Assembly: GCA_035455605.1 (NCBI GenBank)
Contig: DATIER010000029.1
Coordinates: 1-7,673 of the forward strand
Direction: 5' to 3'
DNA length: 7,673 bases
Origin: AC-32 sp035455605
Lineage (GTDB): Bacteria > Actinomycetota > Thermoleophilia > Gaiellales > Gaiellaceae
In this document: piece by piece, positions 1 to 4,545 of the stretch
Layout of the letters: each line of letters begins with the position of its first letter
Numbering within the stretch: the stretch's first letter is position 1
Translations under genes and position numbers: made by a program
The notes under the pieces: model-generated
What the model was told of the DNA's origin: nothing
Databases searched by the model: none
The model's input: the letters and a program-made list of their open reading frames with translations, nothing else

Positions 1-22
1 GCCTGGCGATTGCGGTTAGGAG

Positions 23-95
23 TGGAGCCGACGGGGCTCGAACCCGTGACCTTCGCGCTGCCAGCGCGACGCTCTCCCAGCTGAGCTACGGCCCC
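23..95 (-). tRNA. tRNA-Ala (anticodon GGC)
   Basis: Reading the minus strand gives a complete 73-nt cloverleaf ending in A73. The acceptor stem pairs GGGGCCG with CGGCTCC and contains the G3-U70 wobble that is the alanine identity element. The D arm (GCTCAGCTGGGAGAGC) is present, the anticodon stem is TCGCG/CGCGA around the loop CTGGCAG (anticodon GGC), and the T arm has the GGTTCGAGCC core. CCA is not encoded: the bases after A73 are CTCC, so it must be added enzymatically. The gene lies 18 bp downstream of rsfS on the same strand, so it may be read from the operon, from its own promoter, or both. Confidence 0.97.
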
Positions 96-106
96 TTGCC
101 GCGCGG

Positions 107-133
107 ATTGTAGCTAGACGGCCGCCGCGTCAA
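107..133 (-). promoter_or_regulatory. Candidate promoter for tRNA-Ala
   Basis: On the minus strand TTGACG (128-133) is followed, after a 15-bp spacer, by TACAAT (107-112). Each hexamer matches the sigma-70-type consensus at five of six positions. Transcription would begin around 100, about five bases before the mature tRNA end. The spacer is shorter than the usual 17 bp, which lowers confidence. The promoter overlaps the last codons and the stop codon of rsfS. Confidence 0.45.
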
Positions 134-470
134 GCTCGACGCTGGGCACGTCTCCCCACAGCTCCTCGAGCCGGTAGTACTCGCGCGACTCGGGCGTGAA
201 GACGTGGAAGACCACGTCGAGGTAGTCGGCGACGATCCACCGTCCCTCGCGCTCTCCGGCGACCGAGCGCGGCAAGGCGCCCTCGTCGTGCTTGAGCCGC
301 TCGTGCACCTCGTCCCAGATCGCCTTCGTCTGGCGCGGGTTCTGGCCCGTCGCGAGCACGAGGAAGTCCGTGTAGCTGCACACGGGCCGCATGTCGAGGA
401 TGAGGACGTCCTGCGCCAGCTTCTCCTGAGCGAGGCCGGCGATTCGGCGGGCGTGTTCGAGTGGCGTCAG
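114..470 (-). CDS. rsfS: Ribosomal silencing factor RsfS (Iojap family)
   Basis: RsfS binds bL14 on the 50S subunit and blocks subunit joining, damping translation in starvation. The 118-aa product has the family core: TDFLVLATG at residues 34-42, W78 and D82 in the central strand, and the end motif YYRLEELWGD at 98-107. Start choice matters. The first ATG (392) would give 92 aa and cut off the N-terminal helix, yet homology-like sequence (TPLEHARRIAGLAQEKLAQ) continues upstream in frame. That stretch holds no ATG, GTG or TTG before a stop. The CTG at 468-470 gives the expected N-terminus (M-T-P-L-E) and a CTGA overlap with the nadD stop, so I use it. No strong Shine-Dalgarno precedes it (AGAGGA lies 12 bases away), which fits translational coupling to nadD. 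The family is certain; the start is probable. Confidence 0.9.
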   Translation of the reverse strand: MTPLEHARRIAGLAQEKLAQDVLILDMRPVCSYTDFLVLATGQNPRQTKAIWDEVHERLKHDEGALPRSVAGEREGRWIVADYLDVVFHVFTPESREYYRLEELWGDVPSVELDAAAV

Positions 471-1045
471 GGTCTTTTCAGGTCCTCTCGGGTTCGGGGC
501 TCAGTGTAGCCGCGGTAGAGGCCGAGCCCGGCGATCGCGTCCGTCACGGCCGGGGGGAGGAGCTCGTCGACCGGCTCGCCGCGTGCGATCCGTGCCCGGA
601 TCTCCGACGACGACACCGGCGGCGACTCGAGCCGGAACGAGAGCACCCGGTCGCCGTAGCGGTCGAGATCCGGCGGTGGGTAGCCGGAGCGCGTGCCGAC
701 GGCCAGCCGCACCCAGCGCAGCACCTCGTCCGGCTCCTTCCACGTGGGGAAGTCCGCGCCCTCGTCGGCGCCGACGATGAAGATCGCGTTGCCGAAGCGC
801 CCGCCGGCGACCGCGTCGACCGTGAACGCGTGCTCGTCGAGCACGACCTCGTCGGCGAACGGGAACGCCAGGCGTGCGAGCCGCAGGCGCGCCTCGGCCG
901 GCGCGACCACGGCGCGATGCCCGGGCGTCGCGGCCACCAGCACGACGAGGCGGTCGATCGGGAGCTCCTCGAGCGCGGCGCGCCCGAGCGCGACGTGGCC
1001 GGTCTGCGGCGGGTCGAACGTGCCGCCGAGCAGGCCGGTCGTCAC
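467..1045 (-). CDS. nadD: Nicotinate-nucleotide adenylyltransferase (NadD)
   Basis: NadD joins nicotinate mononucleotide to AMP from ATP, giving deamido-NAD in cytosolic NAD synthesis. The 192-aa product is of normal length. It opens with the nucleotidyltransferase motif GGTFDPPQTGH (residues 7-17) and carries the family signature SSSEIR at 145-150, followed by LLPPAVTDAIAGLGLY, the usual C-terminal helix. The first histidine of the HxGH motif is replaced by glutamine (Q14, codon CAG), which is unusual; H17 is kept. The start is GTG at 1043-1045, overlapping the obg stop as GTGA. An upstream ATG in the same frame would add about 76 low-complexity Arg/Ala residues that read as an out-of-frame shadow of obg. 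Its own stop overlaps the rsfS start by four bases. Confidence 0.93.
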   Translation of the reverse strand: MTTGLLGGTFDPPQTGHVALGRAALEELPIDRLVVLVAATPGHRAVVAPAEARLRLARLAFPFADEVVLDEHAFTVDAVAGGRFGNAIFIVGADEGADFPTWKEPDEVLRWVRLAVGTRSGYPPPDLDRYGDRVLSFRLESPPVSSSEIRARIARGEPVDELLPPAVTDAIAGLGLYRGYTEPRTREDLKRP

Positions 1046-2229
1046 TGGAGCTCGAGCACCTCGCCCTCGAGCTCGACCTCGTCGCCCGCCCTGGCGCCGA
1101 CGTCGCGCAGCGCCTGCTCGAGCTCCTCGTCCGAGCCAGGCCTGCCGTGGACCCGGAAGCCGCGGTCGGTGCGCAGGATGCGAAAGCGCGACCGCTGATC
1201 GGGCTTCGGACGGTAGACGAGGAACTGCGGCAGCCCGCTCTCGTCGGCCCGAGGCGCTTCGGCGGGCGGACACAGCTCGAACAGCGTGCGCCTGAAGCGC
1301 TCGACGCCTTCGCCGGTCGCCGCCGAGAGCGCGAAGACACGCACGACCCGCGGATCGTCGGGCTCGAAGCGCGGCGGCGCCGGCAGCAGGTCGAGCTTGT
1401 TGAGGACGACCACCTGCGGACGCTCTGCGAGCCCCGCGCCGTACTGCTCGAGCTCGTTCTCGACCTGCGCGAACGCCTCGGCCGGGTCGCCGGCGGCGGC
1501 GTCGATCACGTGCACGAGCAGCCGTGCGCGCTCGAGGTGCGCGAGGAACTCGTGCCCGAGGCCGACGCCCTCGCTTGCGCCCTCGATCAGGCCGGGAACG
1601 TCGGCGACCACCAGCTGTCGCTCGTCCGAGTCGACCGTGCCCAGCACCGGCTGCAGCGTCGTGAACGGGTAGTCGGCGACCTTCGGGCGCGCGTTGGAGA
1701 TCCGCGCGAGCAGCGATGACTTGCCGGCATTCGGCAGCCCGACGAGGGCGGCGTCGGCCAGCAGCTTCAGCCGCAGGTCGTAGTCGCCGGCCTCGCCGGG
1801 AAGGCCCGTTTCGGCAAAGCGCGGAGTCTGCCGCGTCGGCGTCGCGAAGCGCCGGTTGCCGCGACCGCCCTCGCCGCCGCGCGCGAGCACGACCCGCGCG
1901 CCGGGCGCGGCCAGGTCGGCCACCAGCTGCTCGTCCTCGTCGAAGACCTGCGTCCCCACCGGCACGCGCAGCTCGACCGCCTCGCCCGAGGCGCCGTGTC
2001 TCCCGGTCCCGCCGCCGGCTCCGCCCTTGCCGCCCATGAAGTACCGCCGCGTGCGAAAGGCGGACAGGTCGCGCAGGTCCGGGTCGGCGACGAGCACGAC
2101 GTCGCCGCCCGGGCCACCGTCGCCGCCGTCGGGCCCGCCCTTGGGCACGTGCTTCTCGCGCCGGAAGCTGAGCGCCCCGTCGCCGCCCCGGCCGGCCTGC
2201 ACGTGGATGCGGGCCCGGTCGTGGAACAT
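1042..2229 (-). CDS. obg: Obg family GTPase (CgtA/ObgE), 50S assembly
   Basis: Obg is an essential GTPase that binds the 50S subunit during late assembly and links growth to (p)ppGpp. The 395-aa protein has the three expected parts. The glycine-rich Obg fold covers about residues 1-157. The GTPase domain has G1 GLPNAGKSS (164-172), the switch I stretch ADYPFTT (185-191), G3 DVPGLIEGA (210-218), G4 NKLD (277-280) and G5 SAATGEG (302-308). A C-terminal OCT domain starts near FLVYRPKP (336-343). The OCT part looks shortened: after FRVHG (358-362) the chain goes almost at once to the terminal AGDEVELEGE segment. The ATG at 2227-2229 lies 8 bp after the rpmA stop with no visible Shine-Dalgarno, suggesting coupling. 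The frame stays open far upstream, through rpmA and rplU, but that extension is a GC-rich shadow. Confidence 0.97.
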   Translation of the reverse strand: MFHDRARIHVQAGRGGDGALSFRREKHVPKGGPDGGDGGPGGDVVLVADPDLRDLSAFRTRRYFMGGKGGAGGGTGRHGASGEAVELRVPVGTQVFDEDEQLVADLAAPGARVVLARGGEGGRGNRRFATPTRQTPRFAETGLPGEAGDYDLRLKLLADAALVGLPNAGKSSLLARISNARPKVADYPFTTLQPVLGTVDSDERQLVVADVPGLIEGASEGVGLGHEFLAHLERARLLVHVIDAAAGDPAEAFAQVENELEQYGAGLAERPQVVVLNKLDLLPAPPRFEPDDPRVVRVFALSAATGEGVERFRRTLFELCPPAEAPRADESGLPQFLVYRPKPDQRSRFRILRTDRGFRVHGRPGSDEELEQALRDVGARAGDEVELEGEVLELQ

Positions 2230-2237
2230 CGCGCGCG

Positions 2238-2486
2238 TCAGTCGGTGACGCTGATGAAGCGGCGCTCGCCGCTCGTCGTGAACGCGACCGTGCCGTCGCG
2301 CTTGGCGAAGATCGTGTCGTCGCGACCGAGCCCGGCGCCCGGGCCGGGGCGAAAGCGCGTGCCGCGCTGCCGCACGATGATCGTCCCGGCGGTGACGCCC
2401 TGGCCGTCGAAGACCTTGACGCCGAGCATCTTCGGGTTCGAGTCGCGGCCGTTCCGCGACGACCCGAGTCCCTTCTTGTGAGCCAT
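2238..2486 (-). CDS. rpmA: 50S ribosomal protein bL27
   Basis: bL27 sits near the peptidyl-transferase centre, its N-terminal tail reaching the tRNA acceptor ends. The 82-aa product is of typical length. It begins MAHKKGLGSSRNGRDSNPKM, as in bL27 proteins that need no N-terminal processing, and contains the family signature IIVRQRGTRFRPGPGAGLGR (residues 36-55) followed by DDTIFA. The usual histidine of the D-H-T-L-F motif is aspartate here. The start ATG immediately follows the rplU stop (TAGATG), and AGGAAGGA, lying within the end of rplU, gives a good Shine-Dalgarno about 7 bases upstream. Confidence 0.98.
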   Translation of the reverse strand: MAHKKGLGSSRNGRDSNPKMLGVKVFDGQGVTAGTIIVRQRGTRFRPGPGAGLGRDDTIFAKRDGTVAFTTSGERRFISVTD

Positions 2487-3038
2487 CTAGCTGTCCTTCC
2501 TCGACTCGAGCGCGGCCAGCGCGCCCTTGCGCTTGCCGTGCGCGCGCTCGTACTCGAGCGCCGCCTCGACCTGCTCCGGCGACCAGTCCGCTGCCTGCTC
2601 CTTGATCTGCGCGACCGTCAGATCGGCGTACCCCTCGGGCAGCGCTGGGGGCGCGGCTTCCTGCTCCTCCTTCGGCGCGGCCGCCTTGGATGCTGCCTCC
2701 TTGGGTGCGGCCTCCTTCGCCGGCGCGCTGCGCCTGGCGGCGCCGCCGATCGACTCGATCTCGATCTGCGAGAGCTTCGCGCGGAAGCCGGTCTTGCGCC
2801 GGTAGCCCGACTTCGGCTTGTACTTGCCGATCGTCACCTTCTTGCCGAGCGCGGAGCCGACGACGCGCGCGGTCACCTGCGTCTTCGGCGCGAGCTCGAA
2901 CTTGCCGTCGCCGCCGAGCATGAGCACCTCCGGGTGGAAGGTCTTGCCCTCCTCTGTGGAGACGCGGTCGACGAGCAGGCGCTCGCCTTCCTGGACGCGG
3001 TACTGCTTGCCGCCGAGTGTGATGATTGCGTAGGCCAT
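2487..3038 (-). CDS. rplU: 50S ribosomal protein bL21 with C-terminal extension
   Basis: bL21 is a large-subunit protein that binds 23S rRNA. Residues 1 to about 100 are a complete bL21 domain, including the signature IGKYKPKSGYRRKTGFR (70-86). The family usually ends near 103 aa, but this protein has 183. Residues 104-131 form an Ala/Lys/Glu/Pro linker, and 133-180 look like a small helical unit (LPEGYADLTVAQIKEQ, then EAALEYERAHGKRKGALAAL). This is first in the rplU-rpmA-obg-nadD-rsfS operon. The ATG at 3036-3038 has no clear Shine-Dalgarno (upstream is GTTTCGGTGCC) and follows a short hairpin. The core identity is certain; the role of the tail is unknown. Confidence 0.97.
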   Translation of the reverse strand: MAYAIITLGGKQYRVQEGERLLVDRVSTEEGKTFHPEVLMLGGDGKFELAPKTQVTARVVGSALGKKVTIGKYKPKSGYRRKTGFRAKLSQIEIESIGGAARRSAPAKEAAPKEAASKAAAPKEEQEAAPPALPEGYADLTVAQIKEQAADWSPEQVEAALEYERAHGKRKGALAALESRKDS

Positions 3039-3048
3039 GGCACCGAAA

Positions 3049-3067
3049 CGCGGGCTTGTCGCCCGCG
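3049..3067 (-). promoter_or_regulatory. Hairpin in the rplU leader
   Basis: A perfect 7-bp stem, CGCGGGC pairing with GCCCGCG around a 5-base loop (GACAA on the minus strand), ends about 10 bases before the rplU ATG. If transcription starts near 3069 the hairpin forms the very 5' end of the operon mRNA. It could stabilise the message or affect initiation. No known ribosomal-protein leader motif is recognisable. Confidence 0.45.
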
Positions 3068-3075
3068 AGGACGGA

Positions 3076-3105
3076 AGTGTAGCCGTGACGGGCGCTGCTC
3101 GGCAA
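3076..3105 (-). promoter_or_regulatory. Candidate promoter of the rplU operon
   Basis: On the minus strand TTGCCG (3100-3105), an 18-bp spacer and TACACT (3076-3081) form a fair housekeeping-type promoter, four of six consensus matches in each hexamer. The predicted start, around 3069, gives a leader of roughly 30 bases. The promoter lies inside the first codons of the divergent plus-strand gene, so the two transcription units would interfere. Confidence 0.45.
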
Positions 3106-4023
3106 AACCGGGGCCTGCGCGAGATCTACGTGATCTGGCTGCTCGTCGGGCTCGCCGCCGTCGCCGTGCTCGAGACGTACTGGCGCTTCCCGGCGAGCCG
3201 GCTCTGGAACGTGTCCGGCACGGGCGCGTCCGGTGGGGTGAGCCGGGCGTTCGTCTTCCTGAGCTTCTCCCCCGCCCTGATCGCGATCGCCGTGCTCGCG
3301 ATCGTGGTCGACCGCCTCGACGACCGCAGGGCGACGCTGCTCGGCCTGGCCTCGCTCGCGCTCTGCGCGACGGTCGCGATCCCGGGCGTGCAGACGCCGG
3401 ACGACCTGGACGCGAAGTGGTCGAACCTGCCGGCCGTCATCGGTGTCGCGCTGGCGTTCGCGCTGACCCTCCGGGCGGGCGCACGCGGCAGGCGCGAGGC
3501 CGTGCGGACGACGAGAGGTGGCGACGTGGCCCGCTTGGTGACCGGCGCGGTGGCGCTCTTCCTGGCCGCTCCCTACATCGCGGCCGAGCTCGGCTTCTTC
3601 CTCGACGGCTTCCCGCTGCTCGGGTCGATCTTCCAGACGAGGCGGCTGCGGCCCGAGACGCCCGGCAGCAGCTACGTCCGCGCCGCGGTGCACCACGGGC
3701 ACCACCACGGGCTCGACGGCTTCCTGCTGACCGTCACCGCCCTGCTGCTGTCCCGCCTGCTCGGCGGGATCAGCCGGAGGGGCCTTCGGACCGCGACCGC
3801 GGCCTACCTCTCGCTGATGCTCGTCTACGGGCTGACGAACATGGCGAACGACCTCTGGAGCGAGCAGGTGGTCAAGCGGAGCTGGACGACGTGGCAGATC
3901 CCCGACGTCCTGTCGCCGACGGCTTCGGCGGCCTGGGGGGCGATGATCGCCTGCGCGATCGTCGTCTACTACGCGTGCTGGCGCGAGCGGCCGCTACTCG
4001 GCCGGCGCTTCGGCCGGCGCTGA
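3085..4023 (+). CDS. Multi-pass membrane protein of unknown function, His-rich motif
   Basis: I do not recognise a named family. From the GTG at 3085 the product has 312 aa with about eight hydrophobic segments, near residues 14-33, 55-75, 83-102, 115-132, 151-173, 213-228, 237-254 and 284-299, so it is an integral membrane protein. A striking motif, VHHGHHHGLDG (202-212), lies just before segment six; five histidines so close together suggest metal or haem binding, but that is inference. A second polar stretch, KRSWTTWQIPDVL (264-276), precedes the last segment. GTG is preferred because GGAAG lies 7 bases upstream and the sequence before it is not hydrophobic. An ATG at 3037 would add 16 residues and overlap the rplU start. 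The gene is the only full-length plus-strand gene here; it separates the RNase E and rplU genes and overlaps the end of the RNase tail frame by 30 bp. Confidence 0.8.
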   Translation: MTGAARQNRGLREIYVIWLLVGLAAVAVLETYWRFPASRLWNVSGTGASGGVSRAFVFLSFSPALIAIAVLAIVVDRLDDRRATLLGLASLALCATVAIPGVQTPDDLDAKWSNLPAVIGVALAFALTLRAGARGRREAVRTTRGGDVARLVTGAVALFLAAPYIAAELGFFLDGFPLLGSIFQTRRLRPETPGSSYVRAAVHHGHHHGLDGFLLTVTALLLSRLLGGISRRGLRTATAAYLSLMLVYGLTNMANDLWSEQVVKRSWTTWQIPDVLSPTASAAWGAMIACAIVVYYACWRERPLLGRRFGRR

Positions 4024-4470
4024 CTCGGCGTTCGCCGTGCCCGTGCCCGAGCGGCGGCGGCGGTTCCGCCCGCCGCGCGAGCCGCGCCGGGTCTTCTTCT
4101 TCGGCTTCGGCTGGCCGTCGGCCTCGGCGCCGTTGTCGGAGACCGCCGCCGGTTCGGGCTCCGGTTCCGGCTCCGGCTCGTCGCGGCCGAGCGAGGGATC
4201 CGGCAGGTGGATCTTCGGCCCTTCCGGGCGCCCGTTCTGGTCGCCGCTCGCCTCCTCGGCTGCGGTCTCGTCGCCGTTCGCCTCGGCGGCCGCCGGCTTC
4301 TTCTTGCGGCGGCGCCCGCCGCGCGAGCCCCGCCGGGTCTTCTTCTTCGGCCGCTCCTCGGCGGTCGCATCCTCCTCGGCTGTCTCCTCCGGCTCCGCAA
4401 CCGCGTCGCTCTCGGCCTCCGGCTCGGCCTCGACCTCGACGGCGTCGGCCTCCGGCGCCGGCTCCTCCAC
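3994..4470 (-). CDS. Disordered acidic/basic ORF, in-frame tail of RNase E after an amber stop
   Basis: This 158-aa reading frame (GTG at 4468-4470, stop TAG at 3994-3996) is in the same frame as the RNase E/G gene upstream, with no other stop back to that gene's TAG at 4546-4548. The 25 codons between that TAG and the GTG also read as coding: 24 of 25 end in G or C, and Lys, Pro, Glu and Ala dominate. Composition is low-complexity throughout, acidic Glu/Ala/Pro runs alternating with two copies of a basic box, PKKKTRRGSRGGR, at residues 41-53 and 123-135. A related box, KKKRRRGSRGGR, is in the RNase N-terminus. This is what the C-terminal scaffold of an actinobacterial RNase E looks like. It may be a severed tail, a readthrough product, or a separate small protein starting at GTG, where no convincing Shine-Dalgarno is seen. 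Coding is likely; the true start is not settled. Confidence 0.6.
   Translation of the reverse strand: MEEPAPEADAVEVEAEPEAESDAVAEPEETAEEDATAEERPKKKTRRGSRGGRRRKKKPAAAEANGDETAAEEASGDQNGRPEGPKIHLPDPSLGRDEPEPEPEPEPAAVSDNGAEADGQPKPKKKTRRGSRGGRNRRRRSGTGTANAESAPAEAPAE
3998..4021. repeat. Tandem 12-bp repeat, two perfect copies
   Basis: TCGGCCGGCGCT occurs twice in direct succession. It lies in the 3' overlap of two convergent frames and is translated on both: on the plus strand it ends the membrane protein (GRRFGRR), on the minus strand it gives APAEAPAE just before the stop. Confidence 0.9.
4067..4105. repeat. 39-bp direct repeat, copy 1 (RGG box)
   Basis: Matches positions 4313-4351 with a single mismatch. 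On the minus strand it encodes the basic box KKKTRRGSRGG. Near-identity at the DNA level suggests a recent duplication or gene conversion within the RNase tail. Confidence 0.85.
4151..4180. repeat. Five hexamer repeats encoding Glu-Pro
   Basis: Five successive GG(T/C)TC(G/C) hexamers on the plus strand encode (EP)x5 on the minus strand, within the tail frame. The tract is a possible slippage-prone site that could change linker length in frame. Confidence 0.8.
4313..4351. repeat. 39-bp direct repeat, copy 2 (RGG box)
   Basis: Second copy of the 39-bp unit at 4067-4105, differing at one base. It encodes the first basic box of the tail on the minus strand. Confidence 0.85.
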
Positions 4471-4545
4471 CTGCTTCTTCGCGGGCGGCTTGCGCGTCGG
4501 CTTCTCCGCGGCGCTCTCGGCCGTGATCGGCTCCTCCGGTGCCTT

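Noticed and set aside
2230..3708. Upstream extension of the obg frame by nearly 500 codons
   Set aside because: It runs through rpmA and rplU in another frame. Obg has a normal start at 2229, right at its conserved N-terminus.
2478..4526. A 682-codon plus-strand frame across rplU and the membrane gene
   Set aside because: It overlaps two well-supported genes in other frames and shows only Arg/Ala-rich shadow composition.
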